DNA from: Metellina segmentata
Lineage: Eukaryota > Arthropoda > Arachnida > Araneae > Tetragnathidae
NCBI GenBank assembly: GCA_947359465.1
Contig: OX375876.1
Location: 82,420,359 to 82,484,358, forward strand
Length of the DNA stretch: 64,000 nt
Direction of reading: 5' to 3'
Shown in pieces: positions 23,501 to 38,500 of the stretch. Below the pieces are notes generated by a model. The model saw only the letters and a program-made list of their open reading frames with translations, searched no databases and was not told where the DNA came from. Numbering within the stretch: position 1 is the first letter of the stretch; every line of letters starts with the position of its first letter. The position numbers were made by a program, and so were the translations under genes.

Positions 23501-26500
23501 TATTTTAAATCACAACCCCAATCTTGCCTTTTTATAACTAAGTAAATACACCCTAGGAAAATCACAGAACTGGTCAAATGCTTTACACTTTCTGCACTCA
23601 TGGTGATTTCAGCGCTAATGGCTACACCCAATACTGATCAGCTTTTGAAAAAATGTGGCACTGGACACTTGCAAATAATCTGAGGTGTCTATGGACTAAC
23701 AGTAAAGTTAAAAACAAGTTGACATCTATTTGAAAGTTTTGGCAATGTTCATGCATAATTTTTGAATATAACAAACAATAAAGCATTCATTCATACATGT
23801 CATGTCAAAAACTCAATTTTTTATTTAACAAATTTATATATAATTATTATAAAAACAGTGTATAGGGCCTACAAAAATTTAAATTAAAAAAAATCAGATT
23901 TAAATTTTAGATTAAATCAGATATTTTTTAAAAAAATCATGATTTTTTACACCTTGGTAATATTAAATGTTTAAAATTTATTTCCAATATTTTTAGCAAC
24001 CAAAAATATTAAAAAAATGAAAAGATTATAAATTGATTTACGTCTGCCGTATTACTCTTCTCATACTGAAAATTCTTCCATATTTAACAGTATTTTACCA
24101 TTCGCATACTTATTTTCTTGTGATCGTTTTCATACCTTAGAAGAGCTAGAATATAATGGAATAAAATACAAAAAATCAAGATAAGCTTTCATTAACCTTA
24201 TTAAGAATTGAAACAACTGATAAAATTAGTACTAAATTCACCTTCATACATAACCATGGGAAAATGAATGATCCTTTAGTAAATATTTTTCTTTTTCAGA
24301 TTCTAAAACAAATGTATACTTATTAAAAATGATTTGCGAATGAGTTTTTTAGACATCTTAGTTTTCAAGTTGCCTTGAATAAATATGTGTGGAGAGTCTT
24401 GGGGGTTATAAATTCACAATGCCAAACAAATCATGAAATGTCATCAATGACAAATAACCTATCAATGTTGGCATCTATTTTACTCAATTCTCTGTTTGTA
24501 TTTTTAAATGAGTTAGAATGAGACTCTCGACTAGAAGCAACTGGTAATTGGATTGAACATACTATATAGAGAACAGTCAAAACATGGATTTGTTCAGCTG
24601 CCAGCTTCCCATATATAAAGTCAGTCTTTTCACTCTTTGTAACAGAAAGGAAGGGTCAGTCCGAGGCAGAATTTAACATGTATACGGCACATGAGTACCA
24701 AGACCTGAAATTCTTTGGCATAGAGCACAAACACATTAACTGATATATTTTTGTAGACATTAAATACTAATTTATATAAAAGAGCACTATCACAATGCAT
24801 GCAATTTCTATATTTTTGCCACATAAACTAATTAGCTTAGTTAGTCCAATAATTAGTTTTTAAACAACTGTTCAGTAAAAAAAATCATATTGTCAGTCAA
24901 TGGTTTCTACTCTAAGCCAATTATTTCAGTATAAATAAGGAAATTTGAATAATGTTGCATTCAAATTTATTTTGTGCTCAGCATAGATATAAAATTGAAT
25001 AATTTGATATTTTTATTTCTGAAGTGTGTTGTGTCTTATGAGTGTTTCTAATTTTATAATTATTTCAACAGTGGTGAACTTAACCAGCAAGTCAAAGACT
25101 GTATTCAATGCTACACATCTGATTGGATAGTAGCAAATCGAAGGTGGGCTGCTTTTAATGTTGAAAAGATTCCTTCTGTGTAAAAGTTTCTGAATGTTAA
25201 AAGTCTCCTACTGTTGACATATACAGATTATCTTTAATCTTTCAGGTACCAACATTACAGTTCCAGTTTTTATTCCTATGAAAGGCACCTGGAAAGACAA
25301 AATGCGGCTAAAGCTATACCTAAGCAAGAGTTTGAAATTGACATGGTCCCTCAAGTGTATGATTATAAGGATGATGAAGCCCGTTTAAAGCAAATAAGTG
25401 AGCAGCCGCCACTGGCTGAGATAGAAGACACATCGGTACATATTGTTTGATTTGTGTTTTTTTTTGTATTTATCATTTGTGACTAAACATGCTAATGCTT
25501 TTGTTGCATTAAAAATATGAGCTTGGGTCATATAGTGAAAATTTTTTCCTTAAACAATAATTTGCCTCCATATGAACAAAAAAGCACTTGACCACACTGC
25601 TTTTAAAATTTAACAGGCTTTATATGTTTACTTTACCCATTTACTGGTATTCAAGATTAATTTCCTTGTATATATTTTTTTCTCATGGCAAACCCGTGAG
25701 AAAGTTACCAAGCGCTCCAAGTTGGCGCAAAGGCAGTACACAACAAAATATATATGCACAAATAAATATTAAAGAAAGTACACAATTAATTCTTTAAAAA
25801 TTAACCCAACACTTTTATAGGCAATTTCCCTTCCCTTATTAAGATTCAGTTCTTTTTAAAATTCGATAAGATAAAGTTTCCTTTAAGAAACAGATTTTCT
25901 ATATCTATAAAAAGTTAAGTTATTGATTGTGATTAAGTGAAGTATATGTGGATTGGGATCAATATGAAAAAAGTTTTCATATTATTGTAAGTTAAACAAG
26001 GAATTTTCAATCTATTAAATTATTTATTTTACCAAAAGAAATTAATTTTTTTTAGGACAATAGTTTATAGTGTGCCATATAGTTAGGTTATTACAGTTAA
26101 ATACAAAGCATAACACAGAATTGCATTAACTTCAGTAATCCAAAACCTTTCAGCATCAAAGACCTGTTATCTTTAATGAAAAGTTTTCTAACTAAAGGTG
26201 CAGTATATTTAGCAAATATAATTTACAAAATCTGATCAAAGTGTTACAAATTATGGATTAAGTTACAAATTATTTTGATTGATAATGGAACATAAAGATA
26301 TTTTATTAATATACCTTTGTTATACTATACATAATTATGTTAAAAGAAGAAAACTTTTGGAGAAATTTGTATTTGTTAAACTCATTGTCACTGTAAATAT
26401 GTTATTGTTTTTAACGTTAGTCAATATCTTCAAACTCTCCCCCTCAACCTTTTTTTAACCAACTTTATTTTAAAATTAAGTATAAGATGAATGAATAATA

Positions 26501-29500
26501 TAATTTTAATTTATATTATCTATTGTCTGTTTCTTAAAAAATATTTATTTCTACTATAGGATTCATCTGCACCTTCTTCAAATCGTCAATCATTACAGTT
26601 GGCTGATACTCCAAGGGGAAGTTGGGCTAGCAGTGTGTTTGATTTGCGTAATTCCCAAGCAGACCCTCTCATTCCATCCCTGTTAGACCATACGCCATCT
26701 GAAGCATTGGATTATGGCAATGAAGTCAAAAGACAAGAGAATAGATGTGATTCTGTATTCACGCTCTACTCTTCCATGGATGATGTTAGAAAAGTTTAAA
26801 CTTTTAAAATTAAATTTTCAATCTTTTATCAGTATCTTAATCTTTTCAAGGGACTAATAGGTGACTTTTTGCTACTGTTTTTCAGCTACTGGTATCTTTT
26901 AAAGCAAAATTGTCTCAAAAGCTGTTATTTTCAAAATTGTGGCAACTAAAAAAATTTTTTGTTGCAACTACTTTTTTGAAATTTTTTTTATAGATCAATA
27001 AAAATTAAATTAACATAGTCCTCTGTCTCGCAGTTGCCAAATTTAAGATACCAACGATGTAGAATAAGTTTTCTGTACTATTACATTAATAGTGACCATT
27101 GTAGTTTTTTATTGTTTTGGTAACATTTGTGTAAAACGATATATTCTTTACAGGAACTAGAAAAAATGATTGCTATCTGAAAATGATATTTTTTAGATTT
27201 TTAAGAATTCAATTTTTTTTGCATTACGAAATATGAATATGTGCAGAAATTTCTGTGTTCTTATTTTAAACATTTGATTGCATATATAGAGGAAGATTAA
27301 AAATGAATAGTAAAAGTGATTATATTTTTAACCTTTAGTTATAGAGCATGCATTTGAATGAAGTATAGAAATTGGCTGTATCATTTTACAAAAGATTAAT
27401 TGTGAATTATATAGAATACAAAAACTAATTTATTGTATAGGCACTCTACTAAGAATCTTTTTATCAAAAAGAAATTTTTTTAGCATCTAATCTGAAACGA
27501 AACTCTAGAAATTCATTTTATGAAGGACAGTATTCTTTGAAATATTTTCATTTCAACTTTCATGATTTGTTGCAAAAGTATTAGGGAGCATCTCAAACAT
27601 GAGATAATAAACATCTATGTGTACAGTAATACCCCAAAGTTATGTGATAGGTGGGACCTACCAAGCATGCTAAAGTCGAATTCCCGTAAGTCGGAGTACA
27701 GCTTCCATCGATCGTAGAATTGTAATCATGCTTGTAGATTTTATGCAAAACGTGTCAATGCATATCACAGCAAGAAAAAAACTGAGGATAGCGGGTGGTA
27801 GTGTTGCTAAATGAAACAATCAAGAACCGCGTAACTCAGTAAATGTAAGTTGGGGTATAACTGTATTTCACTAACATATGTGATACAAAAATCGACACTG
27901 TTTGTGTATTGGAGAATGCAGAACTACCATAGGCGACTTTTGTTACTACTTTTTCAACCTTGATGACTAGGGGTATCTTTTTTCTAAGAAAATTCATTTC
28001 AAATGCCTAAATAAAAAATTCATCTCCAAGTTTAATATTGAATAAAAAATGCTTCTGCCTAATCAGACAGTGTTAAAAATTCTGATTAAAAAAACCTATA
28101 TATTATTTTATTTTAAAATGAGTAGTATTTTAAAAAAAATAGTTTTGTACTTAAATTGATAATATGGATTTTTGAATAATTTTAACAATATAGTTATTTT
28201 ATAGGAAGAGTTTATAGAAAGACGGCTACCTGGCCCTACTCCAAAAGAGCATATTGGGCATCGTCTGATTGTAAAATGTCTTGCCTTGAAGTATGCATGT
28301 ATTTTTAATTTATAAAACATTTGTGTTTTAATCTTTTAAAAATGTATCCTTATAGCAGCTTATCAAGCCAGCTATATAAAAATCAAATCAAATCTCAGGA
28401 CGTCACACAACACTTATTTACAGACAAGAAACAAAAATGGTATATATCTCCAAACATACGACAGAACGATTGCCCTCTTGCTTATAAACATTAATAACAC
28501 TCGCCTTTCAATGGAACAGAAAACAAACGTTAACACTTTCAAATGGGACACATGTGCAGAAGAGAGCATGAACATGCATCCTTGGAAACAGCTAAAAAAA
28601 CCTTTATACTTCCAAATACTTAAATGTTATTTATCATAAATATTAATGTTTAACGTTAATCGAAACTCTAGAAACTACTTTACATTTCTTATTTGAAGCA
28701 ATTTTTAAACTTGCATGGACAAAAAATTAAGTAAAATCATTAAAACTTTATTGAAATATTAAAAAAATCGAACTTAAATAAAATAAATCAGATTCCTTTT
28801 AAAATCATAATTTTTGTACCCTGTTTTGTGCTGTATTTGATAAAGTTCTTTTGCATAAAGAAATAAAAATTTTGTTTCTAATCACACTTTTTTTGTTGGC
28901 ATTTTCCTTACAAGTTTATGTAAAGATGCCAAACATCGGCAAACACAAACTTTTATATTCCAAATTTGACTTGTAAATTGAAAAAGCACTTTATGTACGA
29001 TCCCCATCAAAACAAGCAGTTTTCATATCCAGTGTAGTGTCCTCTTATGAGGAATAAAATAAGTTGAAAAGGAAGTGAAAAAATAGTGGTAGTACTAATG
29101 CTACTCAGCTGTTGTGGGTTTTTGAGAACGTGGTCTTCAGATGCATACAGGTGTCAGAAGGTTAAATAATCTATCTCTATAAAAAAAGGATGTGTGTGTA
29201 TATTCTCTATATAAATCTACACACAGTTTGACCAATCCACACCAAATTTGGTACATTTATGCTTTAGAACACTGCGAAAAACAGGCTATTTCTTTCCTGA
29301 CTTCAGACCAATCTGAAACATGAAAATTGGCACATAGGTAGTCCTAAAAGTGCCCCTTGAAGACCCAATTTTAAAATCTAAAGTCTGTTTTCGTGCAATA
29401 AATGGACATGGACAAAGAAACACATTCTACAGGTTTTGTGTATTTGAGTTAACACCGGGAAATGTTTTGGTCATATTTTACACTTGAGGAATGCCTGGTT

Positions 29501-32500
29501 ATTCAGCTAGTCAAATTATAAATAAATGATAGTTCTGTATAATAAGTACTTAATGGAAAGTATCATAAATAAGATTTACAAGGCTACATTGTTTGAGTTA
29601 CTGGTATGATGCTGACATCTCAAGTCCAGGAAAAGAATATAAATGTCTTTTTATTAAACTAAAGATTTTTTAATTAATTATGAATTTATTTCAAATCTAT
29701 TCTTGTACAGATCCCAGATTTTAGATGTAGGAGGTCTGAGATGAATGATGTGACACAATTATTTGTAACTTGAAGCTTTCATTACTTTTTAATTAATATG
29801 AAGTATTTCTCCAAAAAAAAGTGTGTATGATGTACAGATTAGATTATTTTCAAAACTCATACTGTGGGAGATAGTTAAAAATTATTTAATTTTTTTTAAT
29901 ATGAAATGAATATTTTATTTTCAGATTGGATTTAGAGATTGAGCCTATATTTGGAATAATGGCATTGTATGATGCAAAGGAAAAAAGAAAGGTAATTTAA
30001 GAACTTGTGAAGCATTTAAGGATGTTCATGAGCTAATGTTAATTACTTGAGTCTTGTGTTTTCTTAATATATGTTAAAAGTTACTTTATAAATTGATTCA
30101 TGAGAAAAACTAATTTTTATATTAGGACTGGTGCACACATCCGGATTTTCAATGTGCGGCGCCGCTGCGCCAATGCAAGTGCGGTCTGAGATACATTAGA
30201 TCAAATAGAGTAATGCAGACATAACTCCGGTGCTGTAATATAGAGTAATGCACAAACGTCCAACTTGCGTACAATTTCTACCGCAGTTTCCCATGGCGCC
30301 CACAACTCGTTGCAAGGTTGCCGCACATGTTCCTCCGGTCACAAGTGCCTTGTTTTCTATTGAGTGGTGCACACATCCGTTATTTTGATGTAGAACAAAA
30401 ATGTTGCGCTCAAAATAGTGTTTGACCTTCTTGCCTTTCTAAACCGGGGAACCACTCTTAATTTTTGAGTGTCACAAAAAATGGTAGGGATGACAAATTT
30501 AATAACTTGAAAAATATAATAGATACATAAATGAAGGATAGTGCTTTAAAAAGAGCATTAAACAAAGAATGTTATAATTATATGCTCATTGATCTTGGGC
30601 TGACACCATCAGCTGATGTAATAACAGCGCAAAGGTGAGTCATGAAAATGCGCTCTACCACTCATATTAATTAAGTTTAGCTCCGGCCTCCTGTATGCGA
30701 GTACGTTTGAGGTGTCATTTGTTTCACCTCTGCGCTTTATAAATAATAATAGAAATAAAACCTAAATATTTAATACTTGTTTAATTATAGGACTTCAAAG
30801 TGTGGAAAATCGCATAAATTTCGAAATGTTAAAATACAGTACAAAGTCCCAAATCCAGAATCCACAGAATCTAGTTCATTCCAGATTTCAAACTTTTCCA
30901 AATTTCGAAATGTTTGCATTTTTTGTCAAAATTTTTTTTTCCCCCTTCCCCTCGAGCGATTTTTGCGTTTGCAATAGTAAAATATAATTATTAAATAGAT
31001 ATATAAATAGGAATAATTTCAAAAAAGGAAAAAAACCCTTTTTTATACAATGCAACAAATTTTACTTGCGCAAATCTTTAAATTTTTTCTGTGTGATATT
31101 TACTCTGAACATGACCGTTATTTTGCTTTGTTCATCAATTAGGTCTAGGTTTAACTCATTATTCTTTAAAAATTGTCAGAAAGATGTAAAAAAGTGAGAA
31201 AAAACAATAAAATGTCAACTAACAAAATGTATGTACTTTGACAGCACTTAATTTTGAACCACGGTCAGATGACGAGGTCTCGACCGGAGTTGTCACCCTA
31301 CTTTCACAACTTGGTAGGTAGGTAGATGAATTTGAGTCAAACTGGAGCCACATGTATATGCATAATAAACAACAGAAAGATTATACAAACAGGAAGAAAG
31401 ATGGAGAATCCAAGAAGATACGGATATCTGATGATGATTGTCAACGGGTTTGGAGGGTGTTCTTGAAAGTATAGGCGTTGCACCTTTAAGGTGCACATAT
31501 GCCTGATATGAGTAGGCCAAGTACCTCCACCTCTTAGTTCAATACAAATAGCATTTTGATGACAAACATTTTATAATCGAATGATGGAGTTCATATCAAA
31601 TAATGGAGTTCATAGAGGTCGGTAATGAGCCACAACCAGGGCTTCCACATCAAACTGTGGGGCCCCATTGCCTGCTGTTAGGACGGGCCCTGTTGTCAGC
31701 TGAAATGATGCCATCCCCACCTCACCCATGTCCCTTTTACACTGTTTATGTTTGAACAGAAACATTTTGATTTTATTTTTTGAAGCATTAAACCCTAGTT
31801 TAATCTTAAACATACTTTATATAGGTTTATAAGAGTGACATGTGTATGATATACCATATAGCAAACAAGACATTAAGGTTAAAAGTGTTGAATAAACATT
31901 TGGTTAATAAACATAGTTACTAGTAACATAAAGTTTTAATATCTGGAAAAATCAAAATATTATTTGTACAATTCTGCAATTGAAGTTAAGAATCAAGCTG
32001 TCAAAGAACTCAAACTTTTAGTAATACTTAATATAAAAAGTATAAGTGTCCTTAAAAAACAAACGTGTATAAATTATTTTACATTTTTCTTGGTTTCATC
32101 ATAGAGAATGTTACATTTTCAGAATTTTTGCATTTAAATTTGACACGTGAAAAGTTACTTTCAACATTGTCACCAGTTTTAAGAATTTTTTTTTTAATGC
32201 ATTTTTTTGCCTTCTTTGGGGGCCCATAGCAACAGCAGCTCCGCCTGTGGGGGCTCTGGCCATGACCTTCAACATCAATAATGAGTGCACTAATTGTGAT
32301 ATTGTATGTGCAGAGCGATGAACATTTGATTGTGTGAAATTAAAACATTCTATTACTAATTTCTTTCCGTCCCATTCACCATATGGGCTCACTAAGGTAT
32401 TTTATACTTTAAACCTAGTGTAGCATCCAGGTATTTTGAGACATAATCTTGTTAGTAATCTATCCTGTGAGCTCGTCAAATGATCGAACGCTCATTCTGA

Positions 32501-35500
32501 AGTAATTATAGAGCTTATCAGGATTTTTTCATGTAAATCCGTTAAAGTGTTTAAAATCTACCTCTTGTTAGTCTGAGATCAATAAGTGGTTGTATCCAGT
32601 AAAATCTATTTTGTTTCAAAATATATTTTTGTACACCAAGTAAGCAAAATTAAACAAGTTTTCTTCGATAGATATACATTGGAAATGGCGCGATTTGAGT
32701 ACTTGCGCCATTTCATGGTTATGTGTGCATAGTTGGGCTTTGGCAGTGCAGCAGCGCCGCATGTTGAAAAATGGAATGTGTGCACCGGGCCTAAGAGTAT
32801 AGGAGAAGTAACATTAAGACAAATTTTGTAGACAAAAATAGAAATCACATGAACTTTTTCATTCTTTCTAAGTGACTTACTTAAAAGTTAGATCAAAATA
32901 GTGTAAATTTTTTTTATAGTTTTCCGCAGATTTTATCATTTACAAAGAATAGTTTTTGATATAGATTAAAATATTCTCTATATCAATACCAATTTTGTTT
33001 GTTCATTTCAAAAACCCAATATATTTATTTGATTTTATTGCTAGGTATCAGAAAACTTTTACTTTGATATGAATTCGGAGCCTTTGAAAAGAATGCTCTC
33101 AAGTCATGTGTGCTACCAAGATGTCTCAACTTTGAGCAGATCGTGTATTTTTCAAATAACTAACCCTTCACCAGATCTGTTTCTTGTAATTAAGGTAAAA
33201 TCTCCCATTTATTAAAATATAATAAGTATTTCATATTTTCTTACATGTGTGGTGCAGAATTATAGTTGAAAGTTGCGTAGGAGTTTTTTTGCCATTGCAT
33301 ATTTTTACATTGATGGTTTTAGATTATGAAAATGTTATCACAGAATATACTGCCCATTACTTTTAAATAGAGTATATTTATTTTTGAAGAAGTGTGAAAA
33401 CTCTAAAGAGCTGTAGATATTGCTGTATTTAAAGTTTTATGTTTTGATCATCTGGTCTTTTTGTAAGAGAAAGTCATGAACTAAATAGTCCCCTCCTTTA
33501 TTATGAACAATCCATAAAGCTAAAAAGCAATTCTGAAGTTTAAGGTGTATCAATGTTTGATATACACTGGTGTTCAAAATTAAGATAATTTGCATATTTT
33601 GTAGATTTTCTCAAAAAGTACTGAACAATAGGTAAAACTAATGCTTCCAAAAAATCTATTGCTAACAAAGATGGAAATCTTTTAGTGTCAAATACTTAAG
33701 TGTGTGTGTACCGGCTTTGCATATTGAGGAACAGGCTTTCTAAGCGTACATGACAGTGTCCGTGTTCCATTTGCTCTCACACCTTGACGAATTTTGTGTT
33801 GTTTTTTTTTGCAACATTTGGGGAAATTCAAAAGCAAACTGTTAAATTGAGTAACCACTAACTTTTGGATGATTACATGAGGTGGCAAATTGTTAGGAGA
33901 TTGGAAGCAGGGAGTGCTCATTGCAGTGCTAAAGACTTGAATGTTATGCCCAGTGTCATATCCAACTTAAAGAAACTGTTTAACCCTTCTTTGCATAATG
34001 GTGGAAATTTCCATCCTAATATTGAATGCTCAAAAATTATATAAAAGAACAAGTTCACTTTAAGTTGATCGTGTCTGGATACCTTTTTAATGTCCATTGC
34101 ATAAAAAAAAACATAGCTTTCAAAAATAAGCAAGTGTCACTATCAGTAAAACGAGCTTGAAGTTGTCATTCCGCTGTTTGTTGCAGTTGCAATAAACGTA
34201 TGATTTCGTTTTTTATTTTGTTTTATTATATTTGAGTTTCTATTGCTAAAAAAGTGTAAATGAGTGAAAGAAAGGTTTGTAACATGTGTTTCTGTTATTT
34301 TTAGAGCAATTTCTGAAAAAGTTAGCGTTTAATTTTAAAAATACCACATGATACCATCATATTGTTTTTTGCTAAATTTATACTATAAATATATACTAAG
34401 ATTTTTTAAACCATTTTTCATTTAATTTTGAACATGAATTATATCACCTTGATTTATTTCACCAATAAAGAAAAAATCATGCAAAGAAGGGTTAAGGATG
34501 CCAGATCTGTAGAAGAAATCCTGTGCAAGGTTGTCCAAGCGACACAATGAAGATTGATATTTGTCCATTACAGCAAGACGTAACAGGTGTGCAACAGTTT
34601 CTAAGCTCTCATGACCTTCATGTGAACACAGGAATTTCACTGGAGTTTCAAGGGAATGTTTCCAGAAGATTACACGAAGAGAGGTCTTTTTGCAAGAATA
34701 CCTGCTGTTTGAGTTCTGCACACAGGTGGAGCCCATTTAGCATGGTGTAGAGAACATCGACGTTGGACCAGGGATCAGTGGGGGACCGTTCTATTCACTG
34801 ACTAGTCCTGGTTCTGTCTAAGAACTGATTCTCATACATTCATCTGGAGAGAACCAGGGACCTACTATCTGTCCTCCCAACATCTGAGAAAGAGATCATT
34901 ATGGCAGTGGAGGTTTGATGGTCTGGGCAGGCATCATGTTGGATGGGCGCACAGACCTCCATGTCTTTGACAGAGGTTCTGTGACTGCTGTGAGGTATAG
35001 GGATGAGATATTGGAGCTTTATGTTCACCTTTTGAGGGGTGCAGTTGGCCTTGATTTCATTTTTATGGACGACAATGATCGTCACATAGGGCTCATCTGA
35101 TCAACGAATATCTGGAAAGTGAGGATACTTGCTGGATAGGTTGACCAGGCAGATCTCAAGGCCTAAACCCTATAGAGCATATCTGGGAGGCTCTGGTGAG
35201 GGCAATTGCAACTTGCCTTCGCCCACCCTGAAAAAGAAAGCAAACACTTGAAACGGGTTATATAATATCTGAATGAATTGAATTAAATAGTATTTTAATA
35301 TTCTATTCTTATATATATATATATATAATTCATTTTTCAATCTAGGTATTACCACATGTGAAAACTATTTTATTACATACAGATCATAATTGTGTATCAA
35401 AACTTGATTTGTATGAATATTGTGCAAAAAATGTAGTGCCATTGTCTAAATCAGGGGTGACCAACATTTTGCATACCATGGGTCAATTGTTTTAACGCAT

Positions 35501-38500
35501 GAGTTCAGATGCGCCATACAACTCAAGCACCTTTTCTAGCTTCTTTGTTCATTGTCCCCTGATATATCCTTAATAACCTTTTCAATAAAAGTATGTTAAT
35601 AGGCATACTTGACATTTTAAAATATATTTAATTATTGTAAAACAAATCTTGTCAGAAGCATTTTGATCCGAAAAAAGCTAATCAAATTTCATTTTTAATA
35701 ATTAATTTGTTTTTAAATTCATTAAGTTCCATTTGTATGTTACGAGTTTTGAATTTAGATAATTGAAATGGCTAGTAACATCAACTAAAAATGCCAAATC
35801 AAATAGCCAGTTGTTATCAAATAATGGAGTTCTTTCATCAGGTAGTTCATTTTCCTGTTCTAAAAAAATTATAAACAGCATTTTTCAATTTTCAAAATCT
35901 ACACAGAACCTGCCCTAGAAAGCCAGTCCACCTCACAATGAAGGACAAGTTCACCATATTCCAAATCTAACAATTTACAATATTCACTGAATTCTCGTCT
36001 GTTTAATGCTCTTGCTCTAATTTTATTCACACATTCCACAAGCAGTAACATGACATGATTAATTTTTAAAGTTTTTCCACACAGTTTATTTTTGTATTTA
36101 ATGCAATGATGTTTTAGCTCAGAACAATTAAAAAGATTTTCAACAAAGTTGTTGTGCCATTAACTTTACCTATCATTGACGGCACTCTGTCAGTACACAC
36201 ACTGATGAGTTTACTATAATCTCATTTTAGATTTTCTAGGCATGATTTTACTTTTTCAAATATGTCTGATCCTCTTGTTTTACCATGTGATTGGCAAGAC
36301 TGGCAAGTTATTCAAATACATTAAAATTATCATCAATTCCTCTTATAAAAATGCTTAACTGGGCTACATCACACAGGTCTTTTGATTCATCCAAAGCTAG
36401 GGAAAAGAAAGTACAAGAATGGTTAAGATCTCCCAGTTGTTGAGATACATTCTGAGAGAGTTCCTCGATATGTCTCGTAACTGTCTGTGTTGATATAGCA
36501 ATTTTATATTTTCCCCTTTCACTACCTTTATTACCAAGATGGCGTGTAAATAATTGGAGACAATGCCTTAATAATTTCTTCATCAAAAAAAAGTTTTTTT
36601 TTTTTCGCCAATGGCTAAAGCAACTTTATCAGACACTTCTGTCATTGCCAAGTCTTCACTACTTACTGAAGGCAAAAATATTTTGTCTTCTTGTTCCTTC
36701 CCCTTTTCTTGATCACATATTCTTTTCATAACTCAAACCCAAGAACAAGCTTCATTTTTCCTTCTATGTTAATCTGAAGCTGTGTTTTATAGTATTTATT
36801 AAGATCATTTCTTCTATTTAATTAACTTTTAAGATCAATTTCAGAGTTCCCACGTTCCTTGAAAAGTCCTAGAATTTTTTTTATGAATTAGGAGCCATTC
36901 AAAATCCTTGAAAATTATGGAACTTGGTGAAAAGTCCTTGAAAGTACTTGATTTTTTTAACTAGTACATAATTGTGTAATTTCGTTTTGCGTTGGAACTT
37001 GTCCAGACTAGTTTCCCTCACAGAAGGTGCACCATTTGAGTGTCATTCTGAATGATGCCATGACACCACATGATATATATATTAGACCAACCACAGTTGA
37101 AGGCATGAGTGAAGATCATAAACAATGTTTCATTGTCGCGTCGTCCCATTGCTTTTTTGAATAAACTATTCAGATATGAAAGAGATTTTGATTTGTTTTG
37201 TTTCTCAAACAAAATAAACCATGACAGCAGTCTGTTGTAGTGGCAGTGGGTGACAGCAAAATGGAGATTGTGTCATGTAGATCGAACCATGTGCAAGCTC
37301 CCATACTCTTCTTTGTGCCACCAAAAGAATTTACTGGACGATATTTTAACACTCGACCAAAATTGAAGTGCAAGTAGCCTGATAGTTAGCATTGAGATGA
37401 GAAGCTCACTTTACAAAAAAAACACAGGCTCTGTGAGAAAAGAAAACCTAAATTATAAACAAAATTTATGATAATCTTTCTTTGTTGGATTGTCAGTAGT
37501 TTAAAAATATTAGAGTAAAAAATTATCTTTTTAAAAACATATTTTTCACATTTTTATTTTTAATTGACAACTTTTGCAAATGTCTTGTTTTAGGTTGTTA
37601 TAAAAAATTTCAGGTCCTTGAAAATTTTATTTTTGATCTTGAAAAGTCTTTGAAAGTCCTTGAATTTTTTTTGTATAAAGGTGTGGGAACCATGAATGTG
37701 AATGTCCGCACAGTGAGTTAAAATAAACTATCACTTTCTATTTGGCTGATATAAACTGAAGTTTCTAAAAGTACACATGACGAAATCTTAAAAAATCCCT
37801 ACTAGAAATTAGAATATTACAGTGTATGGATAGTTACTAATAACTTTATTTGACCGAGAAAGATCAAGTAATCGAGAGCCGGAATTCTGGTACAACAGAT
37901 TGCAACTGCTTTTATAATAGTATGAAGGATCACATGACAAGTTTTGCATAAAATTTGCATAACCGTGATAAAGTTTACACATGAATTATCAAATATGTTG
38001 GCTCAGTAAACTTTTGAAAAGAAAGGTAAGGTTTTTCCTAACATTATTAAGGGAAAGAGAACTTTCACAAACAATACAAAATGGTTTTCCTGATGGACTT
38101 GCCATAAATAGCAACTCATTTCCCCACTTTTCATAAAATTCATGCTTACTATCAGTTTATGTGCTTTTGCTCAGTTTCTTTTGCACTGATGGATATCAGA
38201 AATGTAAAAACACAGAAAAGTACAGAACTCTAAAAGTCTAATTTTTGAAAAAGAACAACATACAGATCACAAGTATGTACGTCGTATTACAAAGTATCAA
38301 TTGTAAACTTAAAAAATTGGAATGAACCGATGAGTGAGAAGGTTGTTCATTCAGTTAGGCTCCTACTTCAAAAGAATAAGTAGGTGCAAGTATGCAATGC
38401 GCCACTGGCAATCATCCAATATGCCACAAGTTGGCCACCCTGATCTAAATTAAAAAAAGTTTTTCTATGATAACACAACCTTATAAGAATTTTTTTTGTT

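Larger units (their letters stand above)
35452..38442 (-). mobile_element. hAT transposon, 2.99 kb, in intron 9
   Basis: The ends CAGGGGTGACCAACATTTTG and, reversed, CAGGGTGGCCAACTTGTGGC are flanked by GTCTAAAT (35,444-35,451) and ATCTAAAT (38,443-38,450), an 8-bp duplication with one mismatch. Inside, a transposase remnant lies on the - strand at 35,750-36,780. A further repeat is inserted at 36,842-37,694. Ends, duplication length and protein agree on the hAT superfamily. Confidence 0.9.

Noticed and set aside
30777..30987. Two overlapping frames in intron 8
   Set aside because: They overlap in shifted frames within the Harbinger-type element and show no conserved motif.
32111..32392. 93-residue - strand frame
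   Set aside because: It lies inside the Harbinger-type element and I could not match it to a transposase or host protein.
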